DNA of 64,000 nucleotides from positions 1 to 64,000 of the forward strand of contig NZ_JALMUV010000016.1 of NCBI RefSeq assembly GCF_023155275.1. The letters are read 5' to 3'. This stretch comes from Streptomyces rhizoryzae. Lineage in GTDB: Bacteria; Actinomycetota; Actinomycetes; Streptomycetales; Streptomycetaceae. Shown here in pieces: positions 40,409 to 48,366 of the stretch. Position numbers and translations under genes: made by a program. Position 1 is the first letter of the stretch; each line of letters starts with the position of its first letter. Below the pieces are notes generated by a model that saw only the letters and a list, made by a program, of their open reading frames with translations, had not been told where the DNA came from and did not search any database.

Positions 40409-41418
40409 CCTCGCTCCAGCCCTGCACCACCACCCACGTCCGCATCGACCACTACAGCGCCGTGCACCTGGCCGCGGAGGCCGCACGGGAACTGGCCGCC
40501 CGGTGCCGGCTGCCGGGCGCGCTGGCCTCCCAGGCGGCCGTCGTCGCCTCGGAACTGGGCAGCAACCTCGCCAAGCACGCGGTCAACGGCTCCCTGTTCA
40601 TCCAGCCGATGCCGCTCGGCGGCGGGGTGGAGATCCTGGCCACCGACCGCGGCCCGGGCATGCCCGAACTGGGACGCTGCCTGACGGACGGTTACACCAC
40701 CACCGGCTCTCTGGGTGCCGGACTGGGCGCGGTGGTCCGGATGGCGTCGCACTTCGCGATCCGCACGGAGGCCCCCGGCGGCACGCTGGCCTGCGCCCGG
40801 ATCGCGCCGCCGGACCGGGCGGACGCGGCGAAGGCGGCCGTCGGCGCGGTCTCCGTTCCCGCCGAACGCGAAACGGCCAACGGCGACGGCTGCGCCGTCC
40901 TCGACGCCGGGGGCTGCCGCACCGCGCTCGTCGTGGACGGCCTCGGGCACGGGGAGCCGGCCGCCGAGGCCGCGCAGTCCGCCCTGCGGGCCTTCGCCCG
41001 CGCCCCGGACCGGGCGCTGCCGGACATCCTCCACAGCGTGCACCGCGCCCTGCGCCACACCCGGGGCGCGGCGGTCGGCCTGCTGCGGCACCACCCCGAC
41101 CGGGTGGAGTACGCCGCGGTCGGCAACATACGCTGCGTGGCGCTGACCCCGCACGAGGTCCACCGCCGGCTGACCGGCCAGCCCGGCATCGTGGGCCTCA
41201 ACCTCCCCACCCCGCAGGTCCGTCGCGTCCCTCGGGAGCCGGGCCTGAGCTTCCTGCTGCACTCCGACGGCATCGACCCCCGCTGGACGCAGAGCACCTC
41301 GCCCTTCCTGCTGCGGCTGCCGGCCCCGCTGCTCGCGGCCGCCCTCGCCGACCGACACCGCCTGACCCGCGACGACGCCACCGTCGTCGTCGCCGGCCCC
41401 CACCAGGGACTCACGTGA
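40393..41418 (+). CDS. GHKL ATPase fused to RsbX-like PP2C phosphatase
   Basis: A 341-residue fusion. Residues about 15-130 form a second RsbT-like ATPase domain (VVASELGSNLAKHAVNGSLF, TDRGPGMPELGR, GSLGAGLGAVVRMA). Residues about 150-341 are a compact PP2C/SpoIIE-type phosphatase like RsbX (ALVVDGLGHGEPAAEAAQSA, VEYAAVGNIRC, FLLHSDGIDP). RsbX-type enzymes reset the stressosome by dephosphorylating RsbR and RsbS. A TTG at 40393 is used here; a TTG at 40405, overlapping the rsbT stop as TTGA, is equally possible. Confidence 0.87.
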   Translation: MGGPLTSLQPCTTTHVRIDHYSAVHLAAEAARELAARCRLPGALASQAAVVASELGSNLAKHAVNGSLFIQPMPLGGGVEILATDRGPGMPELGRCLTDGYTTTGSLGAGLGAVVRMASHFAIRTEAPGGTLACARIAPPDRADAAKAAVGAVSVPAERETANGDGCAVLDAGGCRTALVVDGLGHGEPAAEAAQSALRAFARAPDRALPDILHSVHRALRHTRGAAVGLLRHHPDRVEYAAVGNIRCVALTPHEVHRRLTGQPGIVGLNLPTPQVRRVPREPGLSFLLHSDGIDPRWTQSTSPFLLRLPAPLLAAALADRHRLTRDDATVVVAGPHQGLT

Positions 41419-42725
41419 CCCCCCACGCCTGCCACTCGCTGCCCGCCCTGCGCCAGGCCCTGCGACGCCTGTGCGCCGCCCACCGCATGCCCCTGGAGAC
41501 CCGGGCGCGCCTGGTCCTGTCCGCGACCTTGGTCGCCCGCCCGGAATTCCGGGCCGGCCGCCAGGTGAGCCTGGAAGCCTCCCGGGAGGACGGCCCCGAC
41601 GACAGCGTGCACCTGACCATCACCCTCCGCCCCCGGCTGGCCGCCGGCCCGCTGCGCCCGGCCGAACTCCCGCTGCCCGCCCGTACCACCCCCCAGGGCG
41701 CGGTCCTCTGGCACCTGGCGTTCCCCGCACCGGAGCAGCCCGACGACCCCGGCACGGCCCCGGCGCCGGAGTTCCGGCCCGCCGCACCGCACGTCAACGG
41801 CTCCGGCCCCGGCGGGAGCGCGGGCGGCGCCGACACCCTCGCGGCCGACGAAGCGGCGCAGGAAGAGGAGCTCCAGGCGGTGCTGGCCCGCCTGGACCAG
41901 CTGACCGCGGAACACCAGGACCTCAAGCACGAACTCGCCGAGACCAACAGCGGTGTGCTCGCCCTCTACGTCCAGCTCGAAGAGCGCGACGAACAACTCC
42001 GGTCCGCGCACGGGCAGATCCTCCGCGAGATCGAGGACGCCCTGAGGCCGCCGCCGCTGGTCATCGACGGGCTCGAACTCGCCGTCCACTACGCCCCGGC
42101 CGACGCGCACGCCCCCACCGGCGGCGACCTCTACGACTGGTTCCTGCTGCCCGACGGCACCGTGCACATCACCATCATCGACGCCCTCGGCCACGGCATC
42201 CGCAGCACCCGCAGCGCGCTGAACGTCACGCACGCGGTGCGCACCCTCGCCCTCGAAGGCCACCCGCTGTCCGCCATCGTCGAGCGGACCCACGACATCC
42301 TCACCCCGTTCGACCCGGACATCGTGGCGACGATGCTGCTCGCGCGGATCTGCCCGGTCAGCGGTGAGCTGCGCCTGGCCAACGGCAGCCATCCGCCGGC
42401 CCTGCTCAGCCGCGCCGACGGCACCTCCCGCTTCCTGGAGGTACGCGGCCGCGGCGTGGGCTACCCGCTGCCCGGCAGCGAAAGGGTCCTCAAGGACCGG
42501 CTGGACGCCGGCGACCTGCTCGTGCTCTACACCGACGGACTGACCGAGAGCCGCCGGGACCCCCTCGAAGGCGAGGCGCGGCTCGTCAAGAGCGCCCGCC
42601 GCCACCAGCACCGCCCGATCGGCGAGATCCCCTACGCCATCGCCGACGACATGCACACCGTGATCCTGCACCCGGACGACACCCTCGCCCTCGTCGTCCG
42701 GCGCAGGGACGGGGTGGCGCCGTAG
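41415..42725 (+). CDS. RsbU-like SpoIIE phosphatase with coiled coil
   Basis: A 436-residue serine phosphatase. The N-terminal 130 residues are unrecognised. A coiled coil follows at about 150-205 (EEELQAVLARLDQLTAEHQD, LYVQLEERDEQLRSAHGQIL). The SpoIIE/PP2C domain comes next: YAPADAHAPTGGDLYDWFLL, TIIDALGHGIRSTRSA, LANGSHPPALLSR, LVLYTDGLTESR, with the metal-binding Asp residues in place. It is the likely target activated by RsbT and should dephosphorylate an anti-anti-sigma factor. The GTG overlaps the preceding stop (GTGA). It is the last gene of the five-gene operon. Confidence 0.9.
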   Translation: MTPHACHSLPALRQALRRLCAAHRMPLETRARLVLSATLVARPEFRAGRQVSLEASREDGPDDSVHLTITLRPRLAAGPLRPAELPLPARTTPQGAVLWHLAFPAPEQPDDPGTAPAPEFRPAAPHVNGSGPGGSAGGADTLAADEAAQEEELQAVLARLDQLTAEHQDLKHELAETNSGVLALYVQLEERDEQLRSAHGQILREIEDALRPPPLVIDGLELAVHYAPADAHAPTGGDLYDWFLLPDGTVHITIIDALGHGIRSTRSALNVTHAVRTLALEGHPLSAIVERTHDILTPFDPDIVATMLLARICPVSGELRLANGSHPPALLSRADGTSRFLEVRGRGVGYPLPGSERVLKDRLDAGDLLVLYTDGLTESRRDPLEGEARLVKSARRHQHRPIGEIPYAIADDMHTVILHPDDTLALVVRRRDGVAP

Positions 42726-42892
42726 GCGTCCTCGGGGTGCGGCCGCGGGGGGCCGGGGCGTGGGCGGGCGCCGGAGCACATCGCGCGGGGCCGATATGCC
42801 GCGTGCGCCCCGACCCGGCGGAAAGCCGTCCGTAACGGCCGAGTTGTGATCAAATCGCCGGGCCCTCGACCGACCCGAGCCCTGGAGTCCCC

Positions 42893-44137
42893 GTGCCCTT
42901 ACGGATAGCGATCACCGCCGAACCGATACCGTCGCATGTCTCCGCGCTGGACTTCGTCCTCCGCCCGGCCCGCGAACAGGGCCACCACGTGGCGCTCCAC
43001 GCCCCCCTGATGTTCCGCGGCGAGGCCCGGCGGCGCGGGGTGGAATTCCACCCCGCCGGTACGGACTGGTCCTGCGAACGGGCCGTGCAGCAGGCGGCGA
43101 GCGAGATCTGGCGGGCGTCCGGCAACGCGCCCTTCAACCGCTACGTCTTCGGACACCTCTGGCCGGAACAGGCCGCCGCGAAGGCCGCCGACCTGCTCGC
43201 CGCGTGGACCCGGGCCCGACCCGACCTGGTGATCGCCGAGTGCAGCGACCTCGGCGCGCACCTCGCGGCCACCGTCCTGGGCCTGCCCCTGCTCGCCGCG
43301 GACAACGGCCTCGGCCCGGTGCTCCTGGACCTCTGGGACACCGACATCGCACCCGCCCTGCTCCCCCTCCACAAGGCGCACGAGCAGGACACCCCCGCCC
43401 TCCCCCCGATGCTCGTCCCCGCGCCGGTGCCGTGGTTCTACGGGACGCCGCCGCCCGCCGCGCGCCCGGTCCGGCGCACCCTCGCGGAGTTCCGGACCGT
43501 CCTGCCCGAGTGGCTGGACGGCGCCCCCTCCGGCCGCCCGCTGGTCTACGTGAGCCTGGGCACCCTGACCACCGCGATGCCCGGCCTCCGTACCGTCGTG
43601 GGGGACGCCTACCGGGAGATCATGGCCGCGCTCCGCGGCATCGACTGCGACGCGATCGTCTCCGCGGGCGACCTCGCGGGGGACCTGCGGAGCCCGGACC
43701 CCCGCATCACGCTCGTCGGGTACGCGCCGCAGCCGGCCCTGCTGCGCCGCGCCGACCTGTTCGTGACGCACGGCGGGCGGGCCTCCCTGCTCGACGCGGT
43801 GCAGGGCGCGACGCCCGTCCTGGGCCTGGGCGTCCTCGCCGACCAGCCCGCCAACACCGCCGCGTTCGCCCGCCGCGGACTCGGCCGGGCGCTGGACCTC
43901 ACGGCGACCCGCGGCGAGCTGGCCGACGCCATGACGGACCTCCTCGGCACCCCGGGCTACCGCGCCGCCCTGCGCGCCGCCGGCGCCGAGCTGGCCCAAC
44001 TGCCGCCCCTGGACCTGGGGGACCTACGGGACGGCAGCGGGACCCGCCCGGGCGGCCGGGCGCCGGACCGGCCGCGCCGGCCCGGTCCGCCGCGCGGCGG
44101 ACCGGGCAGGTGCTACCCGAGGCGACCCGCCTCGTAG
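42893..44137 (+). CDS. MGT/YjiC-type glycosyltransferase (GT1)
   Basis: A 414-residue GT-B glycosyltransferase related to macrolide and flavonoid GT1 enzymes. The N-terminal acceptor domain begins IAITAEPIPSHVSALDFVLR, with the His of the catalytic SHV. VIAECSDLGAHLAATVLGLP follows. The donor domain has LVYVSLGTL and the nucleotide-sugar signature FVTHGGRASLLDAVQ, with DQPANTAAF. It could inactivate or tailor a secondary metabolite. The GTG follows TGGAG. Its 3' end overlaps the convergent AhpD-like gene by 25 bases; the last 50 residues are basic and Pro-rich and probably unstructured. Confidence 0.9.
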   Translation: MPLRIAITAEPIPSHVSALDFVLRPAREQGHHVALHAPLMFRGEARRRGVEFHPAGTDWSCERAVQQAASEIWRASGNAPFNRYVFGHLWPEQAAAKAADLLAAWTRARPDLVIAECSDLGAHLAATVLGLPLLAADNGLGPVLLDLWDTDIAPALLPLHKAHEQDTPALPPMLVPAPVPWFYGTPPPAARPVRRTLAEFRTVLPEWLDGAPSGRPLVYVSLGTLTTAMPGLRTVVGDAYREIMAALRGIDCDAIVSAGDLAGDLRSPDPRITLVGYAPQPALLRRADLFVTHGGRASLLDAVQGATPVLGLGVLADQPANTAAFARRGLGRALDLTATRGELADAMTDLLGTPGYRAALRAAGAELAQLPPLDLGDLRDGSGTRPGGRAPDRPRRPGPPRGGPGRCYPRRPAS

Positions 44138-44595
44138 CCGCCGCCGGGCTGCCGGACCAGGACGCTCATGCGGTTGGTCGCGTTCATGAGGGCGATGAGC
44201 ATCACCAGGTCGGCCAGCTGGTCCTCGTCGTGGTGGCGCGCGGCGGCCGCCCAGGTCTCGTCGCTGACACCGCCGGCCGCGTCGGCGATCCGGGTGCCCT
44301 CCTCGGCCAGCGCCAGGGCCGCCCGCTCGGCCTCGGTGAAGACCGTGGTCTCGCGCCAGGCGGCGAGCAGGTGGAGCCGGGTGGCGCTCTCCCCGGCGGC
44401 CGCGGCGTTCTTGCTCCACACGTCGGTGGCGTATCCGTCACCGTTGATCTGGCAGGCCCGCAGCAGGACGAGCCGCTGCGTCGCGGCAGGCAGGCTCGAC
44501 TCCGTGAGGACGGTCTTGCTCGCCGCGCCGAAGTGGGCGGCGGCCTTCGCCGCGGTCGCGGTCGGGTTGCCGAACAGGTTCACACGAACGGTCAT
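44113..44595 (-). CDS. AhpD-fold / carboxymuconolactone decarboxylase-like protein lacking CxxC
   Basis: A 160-residue AhpD-like helical protein of the kind found beside ECF41 sigma factors. The family motif INGCxxCxxMHS is here INGDGYATDVWSKNA. Both active-site cysteines are replaced (Asp and Ala) and the proton-relay His is Trp. It therefore cannot carry out the usual thiol peroxidase/disulfide reductase chemistry, although the fold (RLVLLRACQ, ALALAEEGTRIADAAGGVSD, LADLVMLIALMNATNRM) is intact. GAGGAG precedes the ATG. It is divergent from sigJ2, with ECF41-type boxes between. Confidence 0.88.
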   Translation of the reverse strand: MTVRVNLFGNPTATAAKAAAHFGAASKTVLTESSLPAATQRLVLLRACQINGDGYATDVWSKNAAAAGESATRLHLLAAWRETTVFTEAERAALALAEEGTRIADAAGGVSDETWAAAARHHDEDQLADLVMLIALMNATNRMSVLVRQPGGGYEAGRLG

Positions 44596-44636
44596 GGTGC
44601 GCTCCTCGCACATCGTCAGGTCGAAGTCGAACAGGA

Positions 44637-44663
44637 GATGCCGGCCGCCCGGACGGCGTGACA
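44637..44663 (-). promoter_or_regulatory. Predicted ECF41 promoter of the AhpD-like gene
   Basis: On the minus strand TGTCACG (44663-44657) is followed after 16 bases by CATC (44640-44637), about 42 bases before the start codon. The same TGTCAC and CATC pair occurs upstream of the oxidoreductase at 6313. Confidence 0.6.
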
Positions 44664-44697
44664 GGACGGCGGTGAGACCTACCTCACTCCCGTCCGG

Positions 44698-44724
44698 TGT
44701 CACGCGGCGGGCCCGACCGGCGTC
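44698..44724 (+). promoter_or_regulatory. Predicted ECF41 autoregulatory promoter of the second sigma factor
   Basis: TGTCACG (44698-44704), a 16-base spacer, then CGTC (44721-44724), which fits the published ECF41 pattern TGTCACA-N16-CGTC with one mismatch. It lies 48 bases before the ATG at 44773. Confidence 0.65.
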
Positions 44725-44772
44725 GTGTGGGCGAGGCCGCACGCGGCGGACCCCGACGGACAGGAGCCGGTG

Positions 44773-45711
44773 ATGAGCGAGCACAGCGACCGCACGGCGG
44801 GGGCCACCCCGCCGCCCGCGGACACCGACCGGGTGGACCGCGCCACCGAGACCTTCCTCGCCCACCGGAACCTGCTGTTCACCGTCGCCTACGAGATGCT
44901 GGGCCTGGCCGCCGACGCCGAGGACGTCCTCCAGGAGACCTGGCTGCGGTGGGTGGACGTGGACCCGGGCATCGTGCGGGACCCGCGCGCGTACCTCGTC
45001 CGGATCACCACCCGCCAGGCGCTGGGCCGGCTGCGGTCGCTGCGCCGGCGCAAGGAGACCTACGTCGGCCCCTGGCTGCCCGAACCGCTGCTGACCGCGC
45101 CCGACGTGGCCGAGGACGTCGAACTGGCCGAGGGCGTCTCGATGGCGATGCTGCTGGTGCTGGAGACGCTGGCGCCGACCGAGCGCGCGGTGTTCGTGCT
45201 GCGGGAGGTGTTCGGCCTGGAGTACGACGAGATCGCCGAGGCCGTCGGTAAGAAACCGGCCGCGGTCCGGCAGATCGCCCACCGGGCGCGGAACCACGTC
45301 GCCGCCCGGCGCCCCCGCGGTGCCGTGTCCCCGGCCGAGAACCGCAGGGCCCTGGTGGCGTTCCGGCGGGCGGTCGAGACGGGCGACCTTCAGGGCCTGC
45401 TCGACCTGCTCGCCCCGGACGTCGTCTTCCTGAGCGACGGCGGCGGGGTCGTCCGGGCCGCGCTGGCGCCCGTCGTGGGCGCCGGCCCCGTCGCCGACCT
45501 GCTGACGGTGGGACTGGGCAGGATCGCCGGCGCCGCCTGCGCGCAGCCGGCGCAGGTCAACGGCCACCCGGCGCTGATCCTCCGGATCGGCGGGGAGATC
45601 GAGGGCGTCCTGGCCGCGCGGACCGAGGAGGGCCTGATCACCGGCCTGTACTTCGTCCGCAACCCCGAGAAGCTCTCCCGCGTGGCGGCGGAGAACGCGC
45701 TGCGCCGCTGA
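44773..45711 (+). CDS. sigJ: ECF41-family RNA polymerase sigma factor (second copy)
   Basis: A 312-residue ECF41 sigma factor. Region 2 is YEMLGLAADAEDVLQETWLRW, followed by KETYVGPWLPEPLLTAPDVA. Region 4 is LAPTERAVFVLREVFGLEYD. The SnoaL-like C-terminal domain has DGGGVV and NPEKL at 297-301. It shares the same plan as the copy at 4188 but differs throughout, so the two are paralogues rather than a recent duplication. GGAGCCGG precedes the ATG at 44773; an upstream in-frame ATG at 44725 overlaps the predicted promoter and is unlikely. Its partner is the divergent AhpD-like gene. Confidence 0.94.
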   Translation: MSEHSDRTAGATPPPADTDRVDRATETFLAHRNLLFTVAYEMLGLAADAEDVLQETWLRWVDVDPGIVRDPRAYLVRITTRQALGRLRSLRRRKETYVGPWLPEPLLTAPDVAEDVELAEGVSMAMLLVLETLAPTERAVFVLREVFGLEYDEIAEAVGKKPAAVRQIAHRARNHVAARRPRGAVSPAENRRALVAFRRAVETGDLQGLLDLLAPDVVFLSDGGGVVRAALAPVVGAGPVADLLTVGLGRIAGAACAQPAQVNGHPALILRIGGEIEGVLAARTEEGLITGLYFVRNPEKLSRVAAENALRR

Positions 45712-45883
45712 CCCGCGAGCCGGTGGACCGGTACCGACTCCACCGGCAGCCCCAACTCGCCCGGCGGCGCAGCGCGTTGGCGCCGCCGGGCCGGTGCGCC
45801 GAGCCGCCGGCGGCCGTCCGGCAGCCCTGGCCACGGGCTGCCCGTTGCTCCTACGATGCAGGGAGCGAGGAGGGGGACTCGAC

Positions 45884-46834
45884 GTGGCACAGCGCGTGGG
45901 GCGGCTGGAGTTCGGCATCGCCTGGGTGATCAGGAACCTGGACGTGTTCATCGCCGTGGGGCTCGGCCTGACCATCGGCCTGATGGACGTCTTCGGCGAC
46001 GTCATCAGCGACAAGGTGTCGTCCGGCGCGACGCTGCTGGTGCTCGGCACGCTCGCGGTCGGCTCGATGACCGAGCGGCTGCGCCGCAAGTCCGACATCC
46101 AGGAGGCGTCCGCGGACACCCGCCGCGCCCTGGAGGACCTCGCCATGGTCCGCTCGCTCACCGGCGACCAGGTCGGCGACGCGCTCGAACGGGCCCGGGC
46201 CCAGACCAACCTCTGGTACTTCAAGGGCGGCACCGGCACCTACCTGCGGGCCGTCACCCTGCCCCGGTGCGTCGAGGCCGCCACCCGCCAGCGCACCCAG
46301 CTCAGCGTCAAGATCGACATCATCAACCCGGCGGACGAGCAGACCTGCGCCGCCTACGCCCGCTTCCGCCAGACCTTCGCCCGCCGCCGCAACGACCACA
46401 GCGCCGACGCCTGGACCGCCGACCGCACCCGCAAGGAGGCGTACGCCACGGTCCTGGCCGCCGCCTGGTTCCGCCAGCGGCTCGACACCCTGGAGATCAG
46501 CGTCCACCTCTCCGCGGGCGTCCCCACCCTCCGCTTCGACCTCTCCGAGTCGTGCCTGATCATCACCCAGGACGACCCGAACCGCGTCAACCTCCTGGTC
46601 GCCCGCGACCGCCCGCTCTACGAGTACTACGTCACCGAGCTCCACCAGAGCCGCGAACAGGCCGTCGCCCTCGACCTGCGCGGCATCGGCCCGCTGAGCG
46701 ACGAACCGACCGTCGACGAGGTCCGCGCGGTCTTCGACGACGTCGGCCTGTCCCTGCCCCCGGTGTTCAGCGACGCCGACGTCGCCGAGATCGTCGAGAA
46801 AGCCCTGCACGCTGAGGACCCCTACCGGAGGTGA
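45884..46834 (+). CDS. Two-TM membrane protein with unknown cytoplasmic domain
   Basis: A 316-residue protein. Two membrane helices lie near the N-terminus (VFIAVGLGLTIGLMDVFG and SGATLLVLGTLAVGSM). They are followed by about 230 cytoplasmic residues of mixed alpha/beta character (WYFKGGTGTYLRAVTLPRC, RTQLSVKIDIINPADEQTC, LRFDLSESCLIITQDDPNRV). I do not recognise the soluble domain. The 2TM-plus-sensor layout is like effectors in some nucleotide-signalled conflict systems, but that is only an analogy. The GTG follows GGAGGGGG. TACGAT, also present before the TIR gene, lies upstream. The cupin and IMPase-like genes follow closely. Confidence 0.72.
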   Translation: MAQRVGRLEFGIAWVIRNLDVFIAVGLGLTIGLMDVFGDVISDKVSSGATLLVLGTLAVGSMTERLRRKSDIQEASADTRRALEDLAMVRSLTGDQVGDALERARAQTNLWYFKGGTGTYLRAVTLPRCVEAATRQRTQLSVKIDIINPADEQTCAAYARFRQTFARRRNDHSADAWTADRTRKEAYATVLAAAWFRQRLDTLEISVHLSAGVPTLRFDLSESCLIITQDDPNRVNLLVARDRPLYEYYVTELHQSREQAVALDLRGIGPLSDEPTVDEVRAVFDDVGLSLPPVFSDADVAEIVEKALHAEDPYRR

Positions 46835-46853
46835 GACGCCTCGGGCGCGGCTC

Positions 46854-47513
46854 ATGGACTACGACACGCTCGACCGACTGCTCCGGCCCGGCGCCCCGCG
46901 GGAGGCCCCCCGCGCCAGCGTCACCGGCGCCCTGGAGGACATCGCCTGCGGCAAGCGGGAGTTACGCGCGGTCCGCCACCCGCTCGGCTTCCTGTGCCTG
47001 CCGCTGGTCCGCGACGGCGCCCGCGGCGTCTGCGTCCACCTCTTCGGCACCGGCCTCGCCGCCGACCCCACCGCCGACCCCATGCACGCCCACAGCTGGG
47101 AACTGCGCAGCTACGTCCTCTACGGCCGGGTCGGCAACGTCCCGGTCACCGTGACGGACGGGGCCCGCACCCCCACCCACCGGATCTTCGAGGTCGTCAG
47201 CGACCCCTCCGGCGTCGACGAACTGCGGCCCACCCCCCGCCTGGTGCACTGCGCACCGGGCCCCGCCACCTCCACCGGCAGCGGCGAGACGTACCGCCTG
47301 CCGGCCGGGGAGTTCCACGCCACCGTCGTCACCCGCGGCCGGCCCGCCGCCACCTTGGTGCTCGGCCGGTCGCTGCCCGGCCACACCGACCTCTCCCTGG
47401 GCCCCCTGCACGGCCGCGGCCACCGCACGGTGCGCCGGCTGTGCGGCGCGGAACACACCGAACGGACCGTCCGCACAGCACTCAGGAGGATCCATGCCGA
47501 GCAGCGCGAGTGA
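46854..47513 (+). CDS. Cupin-like protein
   Basis: A 219-residue protein whose centre has a cupin pattern. MHAHSWELRSYVLYGRVGNV near residues 76-95 gives two His and a Glu as metal ligands, and YRLPAGEFHATVV near 145-157 gives the second cupin motif. The overall form resembles cysteine-dioxygenase-like or sugar-isomerase cupins, but a specific reaction cannot be named. It starts 19 bases after the 2-TM gene and its 3' end overlaps the IMPase-like gene by 20 bases, so the three are one transcription unit. Confidence 0.75.
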   Translation: MDYDTLDRLLRPGAPREAPRASVTGALEDIACGKRELRAVRHPLGFLCLPLVRDGARGVCVHLFGTGLAADPTADPMHAHSWELRSYVLYGRVGNVPVTVTDGARTPTHRIFEVVSDPSGVDELRPTPRLVHCAPGPATSTGSGETYRLPAGEFHATVVTRGRPAATLVLGRSLPGHTDLSLGPLHGRGHRTVRRLCGAEHTERTVRTALRRIHAEQRE

Positions 47514-48336
47514 CCGGGACGCCGCACCGTACGCGCGCGAGACGCGGGTGGCCGTCGCCGCGGCGGAGGAGGCGGGCGGGCTGCTGCGCGGCCGCTTCGG
47601 CGCGGCCCGGGCGGTGGGCGTCAAGGACGCCGCGGGCGATGTGGTCACCGACCTCGACCTGGCCGCGGAGAAGCTCATCCTCGCCCGCCTCCAGCGGCAC
47701 TTCCCGCACGACCGGATCCTGTCCGAGGAGGCGGGGCTCCTCGGCGCCGCCGGGCCGCGCACCTGGCTGGTGGATCCGCTCGACGGCAGCAACAACGTCG
47801 CCATCGGCCTGACCGCGTACGCCGTCGGCATCGGGCTGTGTGTGGACGGCGCGCCGGTCGTCGGGGTGGTCCACGAACCGGTCACCGGCGCCACCTGGCG
47901 GGCCGTCCGCGGTCAGGGCGCGGCCTGCGGCCCCGATCGCCTGCCGGGGCCGCCCGGTGCGGTGCCGCGCAGCGGCCCGGTGGTGGCCTGGACCCAGGGC
48001 CACGCGGTGGACCGGGCCGACCCGGTGGCCGCGGGGCTGCGGGGCCAGCTGGAGCGCTGCACCCGGCGGACGCTCCAGCTGTGGGCGCCGCTGCTGGGTT
48101 GGAGCATGCTGGCGCGCGGCGCGATCGACGGCTTCGTCGGCTACCGCGCGGAGGGCATCGACTTCCCCGCGGGCGCCCTGCTGGCCGCCGAGACGGGCGT
48201 GGCGTTCCGCACCCTGGACGGCGGCCCCTTCACGGTGGGCTCGGCCGGCCCGGACACCGACCGCAGCTTCGTCGCCGCCCGCGGCGACACCCTCGCGTAC
48301 CTGCTCGACGTGGTCGCCCGCACACGGGCCGCCTGA
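47494..48336 (+). CDS. Inositol monophosphatase/CysQ-family phosphatase
   Basis: A 280-residue lithium-sensitive-phosphatase-fold protein. Metal-site motifs are DVVTDLDLAAE, ILSEEAG and WLVDPLDGSNNVAIG. The late motif reads EGIDFPAGALLAAETG, where the usual Trp-Asp is Ile-Asp, so all metal-binding acids remain. Substrates in the family are inositol phosphates, 3'-phosphoadenosine phosphates or sugar bisphosphates. GGAGG lies before the ATG, inside the cupin gene. The pairing with a 2-TM protein suggests a nucleotide or sugar-phosphate substrate, which is speculative. Confidence 0.88.
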   Translation: MPSSASDRDAAPYARETRVAVAAAEEAGGLLRGRFGAARAVGVKDAAGDVVTDLDLAAEKLILARLQRHFPHDRILSEEAGLLGAAGPRTWLVDPLDGSNNVAIGLTAYAVGIGLCVDGAPVVGVVHEPVTGATWRAVRGQGAACGPDRLPGPPGAVPRSGPVVAWTQGHAVDRADPVAAGLRGQLERCTRRTLQLWAPLLGWSMLARGAIDGFVGYRAEGIDFPAGALLAAETGVAFRTLDGGPFTVGSAGPDTDRSFVAARGDTLAYLLDVVARTRAA

Positions 48337-48366
48337 ACGGGCCGGGCCCGCCGGGGAACGGCCGCT

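Noticed and set aside
40692-42779. A 695-codon minus-strand frame across the phosphatase genes
   Set aside because: Antisense shadow; the plus strand encodes SpoIIE motifs with overlapping starts.
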